Of a stretch of 64,000 nt of DNA, positions 1 through 12,600 are shown piece by piece (within the stretch, counting starts at the first letter, position 1; each line of letters begins with the position of its first letter). Under the pieces are notes generated by a model. That model searched no databases, had not been told where the DNA came from, and saw only the letters and a program-made list of their open reading frames with translations. The position numbers and the translations under genes were made by a program. Source of the DNA: Hydractinia symbiolongicarpus (lineage: Eukaryota > Cnidaria > Hydrozoa > Anthoathecata > Hydractiniidae); assembly GCF_029227915.1 (NCBI RefSeq), contig NC_079880.1:20708501-20772500 (forward strand), in the 5' to 3' direction.

Positions 1-214
1 CACATATATACCAAAAATATCTTTTTACACTCAAAATTGCTAAAAGTTCATACTAACAAATGGATGAGGTACTCCTCACGTCCTGAAACATAGATGACAA
101 CCCAAAATGCAAAACTCGTCTTGTACAAGCAAAATAACAATGTCTTGTTGTGACAACAACAGCAACGCCAAAAAGAGTTGGAAACGAAGTCTAAAAAGTT
201 AGTGCCACACTTAC

Positions 215-3200
215 CATAATAACCTGTTACAATCGCATTAACGTAATTCATGATGCAAGCATGTAACAACATACCATCATCACGGTATGGATATTCTCCA
301 ATCACTTCACTGGTTCCAACCTAAAGGGTAAACAAAAAAAAGGAAATGTTGCGCCGGCTCAAAAATATATACCCAAGTTAGCCAAAAACGTCGGAAAGAC
401 TTTTTATAGTATTCACAGTTAAATAATAAAAGAATAAATAAACAACAAATGATGATATAACCAAAAGGATTTTTCCTTATTTTAAAAATTGTGTGTATTT
501 AATTCTTTTATCTATCATATTTAGGATGTTTCCCTTAAAATTAGATGGGAAATATAGGTTTGTTAGTAATCCTCATTCCCAGGGTCTATTACGTAAAGCT
601 GATATCACAGGCTTGTTAAAAGGCTAGAAAAATAGGTTGAAAGTTGTCAGCCACTAATACTCCAAAAGTAAAATGTTTTAGGTTTAGAGTTTTGCAGGGG
701 GATTAAAAGCAGAGAAATAACTTTTCGGTTCCAAAAATTCGGTAAAAATTATTAAAAACAACACCCCCTCCCCCCTGGTAACGTGGTTGTAATAACATAG
801 AAGAAAAGGGAGAGGATGACAAAAGAAGCACTGGGGAGGCTGAAGCATTTCTGTAGGATAAGCGACATACAAGATCTTATGTTTCTCACAAAATCATATA
901 AAATTTATTTTCTCACCTGATTTACTTCCATTTCATTGTTGATGTTACAATTTTTTTTAAAGTCGTACTTTTCCCAACTAAAACAAAAATATAATAGAGC
1001 AAAAACATGAAAGAGGGCAAAACCAAATTTTATTTGTCACATGAAAGCTGTTGGTTGTGGATCTGACTGATAGGGTGGCAACAGACGTTTGTAACAATAA
1101 ATGACAGCTATGTGTATTAGAATACGACAAACTCGCAAAGTAGATCCTTTTCTATCCTCCTCAAAAGGTCTTAACTTTAACCTTGTCTTCAGGGGTTCGT
1201 GCCTTTTTAATATTGAGGCCGTCAAATTATCGCTAGCGCCTTGACATGTAAGCGCTGGCAGCTTTGACATCAGGCAACACATCCTGGGATGTCTCAACTT
1301 CTTAAAAAAGCTTTTCTCAGCTTTTTATACTTCATGACAAAAAAAGATTTCTTAATAAAAAACATTAGTTCATATAATCATAGTGGCATCGTAAAAGCTG
1401 TAAAAGTACTTACTATTTCTCCGTCAGCTTAGCGACGCCGTCAGATTTTATTGTCATGAATTGATCAGCCCATGCGACATCCGTCAGTTGACGTACTTCA
1501 AAACTAAGAATTAGCAACGGCGTAAAAATAATTTTTCAAATTGTGTTTAAATATTTTTTGTGCATGTTGTATAAAAGAAATGGAGAATGAAAACTTTTTC
1601 GATTTAAAAATTTGTTTAGGGTTTTTTTTTTATATTTTGTTTAAAATTTGCTTCAATAGTGGTACACCAACATTGATACTGATATATAGTTTTTGATTTA
1701 AATTTCATTGATAACCCGATTAATTTGATTCTAACTTACTTGTTAATTGCTAGTACCAAACGTATATACGGAGCTAACAATCGGAATATCGGATGTGATG
1801 GTGATAAATTTCGATGAATTGATAATGTTATCGATCCCAATATCCAATGTGATGAGACTGAAACACAAAGATCCAATGACTTCTATAACTGCTGTGCAAC
1901 TGTTGCTCAACACTTTTTATATTATTGAGGACGAAGATTTATGACGACAAAAACAACAACAACAACAATAACAACAACAAACAAACAAAAACACCAAAGA
2001 ATAACAATAACAATAATAGGTGCAGAGATATAAACCTCGGTGTATGTAAAAATTATCCTCACGGTAGCCTGTAACATATAAACTGTTAAAATTTAATCCT
2101 CTGAATTTCCGCTAAGCCCATATAATCCAGACGACCATAAATCAACCAACATGATTTTTTTAGAATGGTTACTTACCAAACAATAGACACACTCGTTGAA
2201 AGGTAGCATCTGCATTATTGAACCACATTTTTGCTAACAACCACGTATTGCATGGATCATTTGGTACAAATACCTAAATATATAAAATTCATCATTTTTC
2301 TTAGTTGTTTTCTATTTTAGCGTTAACATCTGTTCATGAGTGTTAGAATTAATTTTTCTTCGAAACGCCTGTATTTTGATAGCTTCGAAAGTTAGGACGA
2401 GTCAATTTTTAAACGTTTTCAGTTGGAAAGTATTTTAACGACCAATAAGAATTCAGATAACGTTGCCATATTTAATGTTGTAGAAATTAAACATATTGAG
2501 CACCCATGTTTACAAGGGGAGTGCGGCCATGATGAAAACAAAATGAAAGGCGCCTTAAGAAGTTTCTTTAGAAGATTTGAATCTTCGCTTTCTCTTTAAA
2601 TAATAGTTTCTCTTTTAAGATATTGTTTTTCACCTTTTCACCGGCAACGAATTTGTACCTTAAAACTTAATTGCATACAACAAAAGAAAAACAGTAACAT
2701 ACCGGACTCTTTTTACATACAACAAAAGAAAAACAATGACATACCGGACTCTTTTCACATACAACAAATGAAAAACAATGACATACCGGACTCTTTTCAC
2801 ATACAACAAAAGAAAATCATTGACATACCGGACTCCTTTCACATACAACAAAGAAAAACATTGACATACCGGACTCTTTTTGCTGTCCTGATACAACTGT
2901 ATAGCAATAGGCATTAAATTTTCTGAACTGTCCAGATAAAACAACGCCATTGGTGAAGGTATCTATATATGATACAACAACCATTATTATAATTTGAATT
3001 TGTGTAGTGTAGGCAAAATACATCCATCCCTTTCCACGTACCATCCACTCCTTGCCAACTACTCATCCACCCCTTGCCACCTACCCGTTCGACCCTTGCC
3101 ACCTACTTATCCACTCCTTATCACCTACCCATCCATCCCTTGTCACCTACTCATTCACCCCTTGCCACTTACCCATTCACCCCTTGTTACCTACAAGCCC

Positions 3201-6200
3201 AATTACTAATTAATAAGTCGGTAACCAACGTATTAAACCATTGATTTGCTCATTCCTTTTATATTGCATTTTAATTTCCGTAGCACAGCTCTAAAATCGT
3301 CACCTCAATCCCTTTGAAGCCTGGGAATGAAGTTGGGAACATGCTGTATCAATAAAAAAAACAATGTCAAATAACGATCAAATTGTCATTATGCTAACCT
3401 GGTAATATGAAAAGTGTATTAATTCCTGTTAATATTTTCTGCTTATAGCTAACATTTTGTTGTTTATTTTACTTTCCAGGATTTCTTTACAACCTTCTTG
3501 GTAGCTTATATAATTTTTTTTCTTACAAAGTAAATTTACTTACAATCTGATTATTCTCAGAATCAAGAATTCCATCCAAAATCGAATGATTAACAATAAA
3601 AATTCTATTTTGTTCCAACGCTTCACTTAAACTGAAGCTTTCTAAATATTCTGTCACCATGTCTTCGGTAACTGCAAAACTGAAATAGAAAAATCGGTAT
3701 TGTCTTGCATACATTCAACGAAGCATATTTACTATATCTTGTAATAAAGAGTTTGTACCACGTACTGAATCAATCGTTCGAAAAGAGAACTCGATTTTGT
3801 TGGACAATAATTGCAACGAAAAAAGTCCCGTAAAATTGTTGAAAGACATTACAGAAGGCAAAGAATTTGATACGCAGTAAGCAAGGTCATATATTCGATT
3901 GATAGTTTTAAGAGGTAACTTGTTCCCTCAAAGTAACAATGATGTACCAAACCCTCACCCACCAACTGGTATCGCCCTCTAAGTTTTATGAACAGCGAAC
4001 TAGTTTTTGTTTCCCAAATGCATGACCCTTTTAAATTCAGGATAAACAGGCTTCGTTTATTATAAAAGTGTTATTTTTCAAATTAGATAAAGACATCATA
4101 CTTTTCTGGAATGCTTTTACAAAGCTGTAAACTTCTGGGATTGCACCCATATAATCTTTGACGTCCAAAATGAGCATCTGACCTCCAATCTTCATTAAGT
4201 ACCTAACAAAAAAACGTATAAGTTAATGATGTTACTTACAGCAAACTCGTTGCCTTTTTTGTAGTATATCGGTTATTGTATTAAAGTTAAGTTGCATATT
4301 TCCATAACAATAGCGAATCCTGTTCGCTATCAGGCAGTACGTTAGTGATGAGCAAAGTAGTTCTTCTTCAATATGACTTGCATGGGTTGGGCACATCCGT
4401 ACATTAAGAAATCCTGGAAGTTGATAGCGGCGAAAATTGTTGGCTACTGCGTAATAACGGCTCAGGGGCCACAAGACCCTGGGGACGAGGTTGGGAAGTG
4501 CTATGATGAAGATTCACTACGTATTCACACCATCCGGACAAACGATCTGATTTCATTACTAACGTATTGCCGCACGTAGTATAGTGGGTTCGTCTCCAGC
4601 TCCCTATTATTATTATTATTATTCCGAATATTTATACAGGATATAGCCACTTCAGTGTTTCAAACACTGTTATCAATGTGGGTCCTGTGTTCGGGATGTA
4701 TACATTAAGTATACACCGGCATTACCTTCCCAATTTCCCTCACATGGCATGGGTTGACCCGTAGCTGTAGTAAAGACACTTGCTAAACATGCCCGCGCTG
4801 TGGACCGAACCACGGACCTTGTGAATACGAAGCGAACTCCATAACCACAAGGCCACGCGCTACTAAGTTTTGCCCACTTCTGACAGTAGCAAATTTCGAA
4901 TTAAAGGTTGTCCTCCTTATGAAATATTATTTGTGCTGGAAGGTTGGGATGGTCTGATTCACGTTAACTTTGTTTTTAAAGTACACTTTTCTGCAATTTC
5001 CTAACTTTTTTGTCGCTTTATTATCCATAGAAATGATTTTTGAAAATAATGTTTTGTTATCCCAGTAAGTTTTTTGTGTTCGGTAAAGTTGCCAGAACTT
5101 TTTGCAAAAAAGTTCTGCAAAAACCTTTTTATACGTTTTGTGGGAATTGTTAGCATTACTACACTTATTCTTTATGTTTGCATTATAAGTGTACTAAATT
5201 GAAAGCAATTATTCAAATCATCTGACATCATTACCGAAATTGCTGATGTATGCACTTTTTCAGCCAAACTGTTAATTTGGACCTGATTAAGAATGGCTGC
5301 AGGTTTTAAATACACGAAGATCAAATACAGAATTAACAGAGTCGGGAAATGATCTACATCCTACGTTCCCACTCTATCAGCATTAAGGACCTCTCAGCTG
5401 GAATAGGGTTAGCCAAAATTTCACTTACTGCTGGTCTGCGAAATTTTCCTTTCTCTTTGAACAAGTTTTCTATTTCTTCAAAGCTTTTCCATGATTCAAG
5501 TTTCTCGTAGTTAGGTACAATCCGGTAGATTGAAAATAAGCTGTCACGTTTCTGAGTCACGTTCCACTGAAAAAAAAAGTTAAAAAAAAAGTTTTGAAGA
5601 AACATATTTTTTTCGGCCACTAAAAAGAATTCTTGAATGTAATTGGTTGTTTGACGGTAATGCATTTTTCGTGCCAATCAGAATCCACGCTTTTTTTATA
5701 AGCAACTCCAATTTTTATTTCAGCCTGGTGTTGCTAAGTAAAATTCAGAACTGAGCCAAAAAGTTGCTAACAAAAGAATTTCAGGAAAGTTGCTATGCAT
5801 ACAAATTATTTCTGAGAATTTCCCCAGAAAACACGGCAAGACTTTTTTCCTTTTTGATCGTTTAATATCTCCCTACCTTTTGTTTTTCCTTGAATTTTGT
5901 TTGTTAGTCTATTCTCTCTGTTTCTCAGTAAGTTGCTTAGTGCATCTTCCTGTCAGCCTAATTTTTTGACCAGACCATCTAAAATATTGTATTAAACCTT
6001 GCTGTGATGATGTATAAATCAAATACCTTGTAAAAGTTGCTAAATACTTCGTCACGTGGTAAAGTGTTCATCTGAAAAGCAAATAAGATATCTACTAACT
6101 TACTTAAAGAAAAAAATGATTAAACAAAAATAGTCTTTTTATTTAAGAAATTTCATCTTTCCTGGATATTTAAAATAAATAATTTCATCCACACAAAAAA

Positions 6201-6843
6201 GTTGCTCACAAAAAGAACAATCGGGTAAAATTCACATTTAAAAGAGTTCAACAACAACTTTTCTATGTCCTATAAAGAGATATGGTTACTTTACAGAACT
6301 ATTCTCAACTTCTGATAAAATTTTTTTGCTGATAATCAAACTAACCTGTGGCAGCTTATGATGTGACGTTTTACTATAACAGTAAATAATACGTTTTATG
6401 TTCAGCTCGCTTTCTCTGTGTTTAATGTTGGGATCAAACTGAGGTAGACAAGCATCATATTTACTAATAGGTAGAGGTCGGTTGTTTCGTAGCCATCTGT
6501 GAACAGGAAAAACCATCTGCAGACCATCGATCTTCCTCCAGATGGTAACCTTATCGATATACCATTCAACATCACTTTGATCTCTGTGTTGCTCGATAAT
6601 TATTTGCTTAATTTCTCCAAAATCTGCTAAATTTTGAACTTTAAAGTTGTCTGTTCTCCCTTTTTTAAATACTGTAACACAACAACCGGATAGTTGAATT
6701 TTTCTCGAGTGTTCATTTTTTTCGTTTATAAGAATTATATCAGCACTGTTATGCAGTCCGGAGCCTTTTGTGTCGCCGGTTTTTATTGAAACAATGTAAT
6801 CCGGAGTTCCGAAGCATTCAAAGATACTTTTTGCCTGCCCCAT
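215..6843 (-). CDS. PLAT-lipoxygenase-like protein, 3' part missing
   Basis: Exons in transcript order (high to low coordinate): 6346-6843, 6027-6071, 5429-5566, 4102-4202, 3544-3679, 2870-2962, 2177-2273, 1770-1912 (its 3' end is uncertain), 1414-1503, 215-309. Joins keep phase except 1912/1503, where a linking exon (about 40 residues) was not identified. Exon 1 starts at ATG 6843 and encodes a PLAT/LH2 domain ending in FPVHRWL, as in animal lipoxygenases. Later exons match the catalytic domain in order: GCNP (exon 4), [11 protein letters not shown] (exon 5), LMPIAIQL (exon 6), NTWLLAKMW (exon 7), YPYRDDGM (exon 10). The helix that normally carries the first two iron histidines (exons 7-8) has no histidine, so I infer a non-catalytic paralogue. 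The second histidine set and C-terminus lie off the window. The N-terminus MGQAKS fits an N-myristoylation consensus. Family is certain; activity is doubtful. Confidence 0.85.
569..650. mobile_element. Partial palindromic MITE (CTCGTCCCCAGGG family), degenerate
   Basis: The stretch beginning cctcattcccagggtc, then ttgttaaaaggctag, resembles the left half of the short inverted-repeat elements seen intact at 10683, 12428 and 34285. The right arm is not recognisable. It lies in the lipoxygenase-like intron 310-1413, where otherwise I see only AT-rich sequence and another diverged stretch of similar character near 1150-1250. Confidence 0.4.
2690..2880 (-). repeat. Five tandem 41-42 bp units, each with a copy of an exon 3' end and splice donor
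   Basis: Five copies of the plus-strand string gacataccggactc (first copy slightly changed) lie about 41-42 bp apart. On the gene's strand each unit reads AGAGTCCG then GTATGT, which is the end of lipoxygenase-like exon 6 followed by its 5' splice site. The array therefore begins inside the exon and runs into the intron. The most upstream copy (boundary at 2870) gives a phase-0 join to the next exon. Confidence 0.85.
4458..4500. mobile_element. Right half of a CTCGTCCCCAG-family MITE
   Basis: The string ggccacaagaccctggggac followed by gaggttg is nearly identical to the right arms at 34490-34519 and 38775-38799. The left arm is missing or too diverged. It lies in a lipoxygenase-like intron beside a SINE. 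Confidence 0.5.
4603..4862 (-). mobile_element. tRNA-derived SINE with (ATT)n tail
   Basis: On the minus strand the element starts near 4862 with a tRNA-like head. A possible A box (GTGGCCTTGTGGTTATGG) lies about 30 bases upstream of a good B box (GTGGTTCGGTCCAC, 4800-4813). A roughly 180-bp unrelated body follows, then an AAT/ATT microsatellite tail at 4603-4623. Head, body and simple-repeat tail are the layout of a tRNA-derived SINE transcribed by RNA polymerase III. The body and tail rule out an ordinary tRNA gene. It sits inside a lipoxygenase-like intron. Confidence 0.7.
5688..5800. mobile_element. Partial TTTATAAGCAACT-family MITE
   Basis: This intronic stretch opens with ctttttttataagcaact, the same terminus as the larger element at 51335-51752. 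It then carries several ttgctaa and ttcag/ctgag motifs like that element's interior. Only this one end is recognisable. Confidence 0.4.
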
Positions 6844-9663
6844 CTCTTTAAGTTACCATGCCCAAGAAATATTTTAAAGATATTATTTCGATGAACGCGA
6901 TTCGCTGTGCTACATTGTAAAAAGTGTTGAGTAACGCATCCGGCTTTTTTTTTCGTGAACGTAGTGATAAAAAATTTATACGATTCGATTTAGTTGTCTA
7001 ACAATAAGCTTTGATTGAAGAAAGTTCTAACAACCGAAGTATATCGATTTACTATATATCGACAGGGAATGTTTCGGTCACACAGGTGAGATTCGCCACT
7101 TAACTCCATCCACATAAGGTTAACACAAACTTTAAGGTTATAAACCATGCAGTGAAAATGAAACCCGAGTAAAAAATGCTAGAGAGATCTTGTAAAATTC
7201 ATTTTCTTTAGTTTGTATAGCAATAAAATATGTAAGAGTAATATATATACACTCGTTTGAAATATTAAAAATGTGAATGTTCTCATATGAATGGTAAACA
7301 GTGTCGCCTGACCAACCTTCAATAATTAAATAACACCTCTTTTCAAACATTTTACATAGATTATTAACTTCCCTGCAGATGTAAAATAATCAGTTGTTAT
7401 TTGTTAAGTAGCGTCTTAAATATACCATTTGAAATGTTAAGATTTAGTAAAAAATACGTTTTAGCATTAACCAAAAAATAGATCTTTATGTGGAATAATT
7501 AGGGTTTGGTGATAAGACTACTACAGTCTTCTTTTTGTTACCGTCATATTTAATGGCAGAAGCCATTACTCCAGCTGCACCTGAGGATATATTCTAGATT
7601 CTACAATATAACGGCTATCGTTTTGTATTTATTTTTACGAAAAAATGTAAATTCTTTAACGGCAAAATAACAATAATAAAAAAAATTGAATACACGTATT
7701 TTTTTTATCATAAACAAATGTACCAAAATCTTTAAGATCGCTAAGCATATAAACAACAGCTGATGTCTCGCCCCTGAGTTTAAAAATATATTATATTAAA
7801 TGAATAACAAAAGAGACCTCAAGATTCCGTTTCCCCACACTCGAACACCTCTCTTCCTTCCATATATAGATGTTGTGAAACGGTATTAAAATCCTGGGAA
7901 GTGTTTTTATATTCTTTGAAACCGAATAATTATTGGGATATTTAAAGGCATTTTTTTGGCAACTTATCTATCGGATCAAAAATTGCTGTGGCTCCTAAAA
8001 ATACTTATTTTTTTGCAAAAGTAAAGAAATATATACTCAAATTTCCTTAAAGTTTATTCCTAGTGTTACGAAAATTTCATTCACAAACAACAACATTGAA
8101 AAATAAATTATAAAGTTATTTAAAAAACTATTATAAAATCTTCATTATCCTTTTTTTCAGGTTCGCGAAATCTAATTTTCGCGCACCTTGTAAAAAGCAA
8201 TATCCGCGCGTACAAAATTTTCTCGCAATTATTGTTCACGAAGCTACTCTGGGCGAAAATTAAAAGTGTGCAAATATTTTATAAATCAAGGCATGTTAAA
8301 TTTAATTGCTGACCTACAGATATAAGGAAGGTTGAATGGCAAAGAAGGCCTAAGTTTGACACATCATAATTTCAAGTATATAAAATAATCTCCGGGTAAC
8401 ATCATCTCAAAAGATAAATTAATCGTAAGAAGATAACATTATCTCAAGAAGATAACATCATCTCAAGAAGATAACATCATCTCAAGAAGATAACATTATC
8501 TCAAGAAGATAAGATCATCTCAAGAAAATAACATCATCTCGAGATAACATCATCTTGAAAAGATAATTTCATCTTAAGAAGATAACATCATCTCGAGAAG
8601 ATAACATCATCTCAAGAAGATAATATCATCTCGAGAAGATGACATCATCTCGAGATGGTGTTATCTTCTTGAGACGATGTTATCTTCTTGAGATCATGTT
8701 ATCTTCTTGAGACGATGTTATCTTCTCGAGATCATGTTATCTTCTTGAGACGATGTTATCTTCTCGAGATCATGTTATCTTCTTGAGACGATGTTATCTT
8801 CTCGAGATGGTGTTATCTTCTCGAGATGATGTTATCAACACCAACATCACCTCATTAAAAATTTGATCTCGAAAAGAGATTAATAATACCAAGAGGAGCC
8901 TGGAAAATATAACATGATCCTGGAGAAGAGAATGATCTATGAAAAGTGTTTATAGTCTTGGGCAAATATTATCACCTCGAAATTATAAGATAATCTAGAA
9001 GATTCGCTGCCTGACGGAAAAATCTCTTAGAACCTAAACACATGTCTCCAATTTTTTTCAGCATAATAAATAATTGATGTTTTATCAAGTGGATTGCATA
9101 AAATTTAAGTGAACGACGATAAAGAAAAAATATGTTGCAAGTTTAAACGGAACTTCGAACTAAACTAAACTTTTCACATTGTTTGAAAGGTCACCAGTTT
9201 TTTTCTACTCATTGTTTACACGCCTAGCTGAACTATGCGCACTATACAGGCTTCGAAAAGAATCGAAACGGCACAGCAGTACGTTTGATATTCACTGAAT
9301 AATGGCGGGAAAGATATGATCGAACATTTTGCAAACAACAGCACTAGAAGAGCTCGTCATGGGAGGACGTGAAAATTTACCATGACTGCAAAAATAAGTT
9401 TTAATCTAAGATTTAAATTTTCAAAATATATCCAGCTAGTTAGTTCACGAAAAGATATATTTTGAAACGAGTGAACGTGGGGGTATTCATGCAGAAAATT
9501 ATTTAGCGTTTATTTTTATGCGCCACGGCTTGCAAAAACGTTTCTACCTCGCAAGCACGGCGTTGACTTTTTTGTATGTTGATAAGACTTCAAGGATTGC
9601 ATACTGCAGATTAAAACATATTTGCGCTTCAATGATGTTGACTGTTTTTCGTATGGGTGTTAC
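6844..9663. other. Divergent intergenic region between the lipoxygenase-like and MANSC genes
   Basis: No convincing coding exon on either strand. It separates two genes transcribed away from each other, so promoters of both should lie here; no core promoter could be identified. It contains AT-rich sequence, TTTTCGCG-type motifs at about 8165-8250, and the inverted 19-bp repeat array at 8400-8835. Confidence 0.6.
8400..8835. repeat. Inverted tandem array of 19-bp units
   Basis: From 8400 to about 8650 the unit is roughly gaagataacatcatctcaa, repeated head to tail with small changes. From about 8655 to 8835 the same unit appears in reverse complement, partly as 38-bp dimers alternating ttcttgagacg and ttctcgagatc. 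The switch is at a ctcgag near 8651-8656. A single strand could fold into a hairpin of about 180 bp per arm. Confidence 0.9.
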
Positions 9664-12600
9664 ATGAAGAAAAAAAATAATATGCTATGTACAGTAATAA
9701 TTGGATTAGTCGTAATACTTGATATTTCTTCAATGAAGAGCGTTGAAGGCTTGCATGGTAAGTGTTGTCTTTTTTTCGGAAGATGTTCTGCGCGGAATAA
9801 GTAACATTTGTTTTGTTGAAATCAATTTTCATGACAAAAGCGTGTTTTTATTTCTTTGTTGCCATTCGCGAAAATTCCAGCTTTCGACTCGCGAAAGTTT
9901 ATGTTCGTTAAAAATCTTAATAAAAACTATAAAAAGAAAAATCAGAACAAAATGAAAAAAAAAATTAAAGTTTGAAACATAATGACAAAACATTGAGAGT
10001 CAATTATGTTGCAAAAGAGAATGTCGAAATACTATAAGTTCAACGCCGTCTCCAGGACTCTTCCACGCCTGTGATACCCTGAAAGGAGTAGAAGAGGACT
10101 AGGGGCGAGGTTGTGCTATTTAGCTCATTCAGCGGATATTTAGAAAGGATCAAGGTTGCAATTGTAATTAATAAATAGTATAATAAAGTATATTTGGCTT
10201 CAATGCCACGAGGTACGAATCTCTACATAGATTTAGCTAAATTGTAACTAGTCTATTTGTATTTTTATAGAAAAACGTTTTAAGAGCGTAAGAAGTAATT
10301 TTGAGTTAAAACGATGGAGACGGACTGCCGCTACAGATGATTCTTGCGCCCAAAGTCCTATCAAAACAAATGTGACGTTAAAGGGCGGAATAGAGGCGGG
10401 ATATTTTCGTAAGCTTGCTCAGCACGTTGCTATGAAACTATGTATAGAATTATGTTGTGAGGAAAAGGGGTGTGATGTCGCGTTCATGTCTGGAAAGAAT
10501 TGTTATGGGGTACAGTGCTTTAACGAGGAGTTATGTCGAGCATTTCCCGCCAAGAAAAATGTCACCGAGCCTGTCATGATCTCTCACGTCACATTTAAAG
10601 GTGAAAAAGGTAGGGAGAATTGTCAACTGATAATGTTTGGATTACAATGTATATTCTGATAATCCTGGTGCTTTTTTAACCCATTCTCGACCCCAGAGGT
10701 CTTTGAGATAATCCTCGAAAGTAATCTCAAAGAGCTCTGGGGTCGGGAATGTTTTTAACCCTAATTGTACCAATTTCCGCTGGGTAGATTATTTCGCAGA
10801 TTATATATTGCAGGATTGTCATTAACTTCGAAATATAATTTTTCGAGATTTTTAACCGCAAATTATCACTAAATAGCTAATATAGCTATTCTTGTCTGGA
10901 AATTAAGTCGCACAAAAATTTAATACATTTATATAATCTGCGAAATTTAATTACGCGTTTTTTTAAACTGCGAAAATTTTGTTTTGTTAATGTCCTGTGT
11001 TTATATGTTACATTCTTTTACCCGCAAAAAATGCAAAAAAATCGCGTTTTTTTTAAACCGCGAAAATTTCGTTTCGCAAAGTGTTTTAACAAGCTTTTTT
11101 ATTTGTTAATTAATGTCCTGTGTTTATATGTTACATTCTTTCACCTGCGAAAATTCAAAAATTCGCTTCTTTTTAAAACCGCGAAATTTTTATGTAAAAT
11201 TCTCTATTTATTTATTTATGTTTGTTATTGTTATATGTTCATCTCTTACATATGCATACATTTTTCTTCATATGTTTATACAGTGAAAACAAATGAATTA
11301 GATGACAGCTTACCTAAATGCGCTGCCACAAAAATGGTAACTGGTGTAACGTTGCGTGGTGGATTACACGCTGGTAATTTTACTGATGTTGGTGAAGTTG
11401 GCAATCTTTCCATGTGTGCAGCATTATGCTGCATGTCAAAAAGATGTGATCTCGCGTTGACGATAAATAAGAATTGTTTTATCGTCTCCTGTTACTCAGT
11501 TAGCCTGTGCAGTATAAAAAAATCTTTGACAGCCGTCTATAAACCCAGTGTGGCTTTTATCAACAGAAAACATACTAAAACAAATGGTAAGGTTTACGCG
11601 AGAGCTTGTTTAAAAATTTAGTTGAATTTACAACACAATATAGCCTTGCACTAAATAATCATGAGACTTCAGAATAACGGAACCGACAATTTTAAGACCA
11701 AAGACACTGTTTTTCACTAAGTTACCGCACTTGGTTGACAAAATTATCAATGATTGTAAACACAACATATATGTATCACGTGAGGTTGACACATGTTGAC
11801 ATGCACTTACAGTACCTTTTTGTTTGTAACGTGTAAAAGATCTGTGTATGTGAGTGTGACCTTGACGTAACATGTTCCGCTGTAAACGTTTTACTCCTTT
11901 TAAAAACGTACTATACTACACGTACTATACCAAACGTACTATACTAGCAAACCGACAAATAAATAGTTGCTGGCTATTTTTTTGACAGCCGGACGGGATG
12001 GTTGCCGGAACCAGACGTTTGCCGGAATGATTTTGTCCCGCCTTTATTTGAAAAAAAATATGCCAGGATGATTTCTGTCCCAGCTTTTTATGAAACAAAG
12101 TGTGGGTCAGGATGTTGCTTTCCTTTAATTGATTTAATTAATTCCTTTAATTTCCTTTGATTTAATTCCTTTAATCTCGTTCGTTCTGGGACGGTGTGTT
12201 GATATGGAAGAAGACGTCCCGCTTGTGCCTGATTCAGCTTAGCTCAAGCGAAATCCTGCTTATCCGCACGAAATTGTGCAGGGAAAAGATTTTTTATATA
12301 AACACAAAATGATTTTTATTATAATTGAAGAAAGAGGGATCCCGGCAAACGCCCGTCCGGCCTGTCCTGTAATCAGCCCCTTTGAGTATGAAATTCATTT
12401 CTTATAATTTGTCCTCTGTGATGTTCTCACCCTCGTCCCCAGGTTTCTTTGACTTCTTGGGGACGAGGGTGTGATGTTCTTTAACAACTGAACAATTAAT
12501 TCAAACCCTTTTAGCGACAACACCTCGAATATTGGAGACATCAGCAAATCAGTTAGTATGCAAAAATAGCCAAATCTTTCATAATACCACACTAAAAGGA

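Noticed and set aside
1640-1710. Possible missing lipoxygenase exon with GVPLLKQIL-like sequence
   Set aside because: The resemblance to the GGGG-x-LLKQ region is suggestive, but no matching GT donor or phase could be found.
1747-1944. 65-codon plus-strand frame
   Set aside because: It is antisense to lipoxygenase-like exon 8, whose phase and alignment on the minus strand are better supported.
4780-4862. tRNA gene on the minus strand
   Set aside because: The B box is good but the cloverleaf is not complete, and a body plus (ATT)n tail follow; this is a SINE head.
8400-8835. CRISPR array
   Set aside because: Units are contiguous with no unique spacers, the array inverts in the middle, and the context is eukaryotic.
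11031-11280. Open N-terminal extension of the second MANSC domain frame
   Set aside because: It runs through a tandem duplication with TTTTCGCG motifs; a good acceptor at 11283 in the right phase marks the true exon start.
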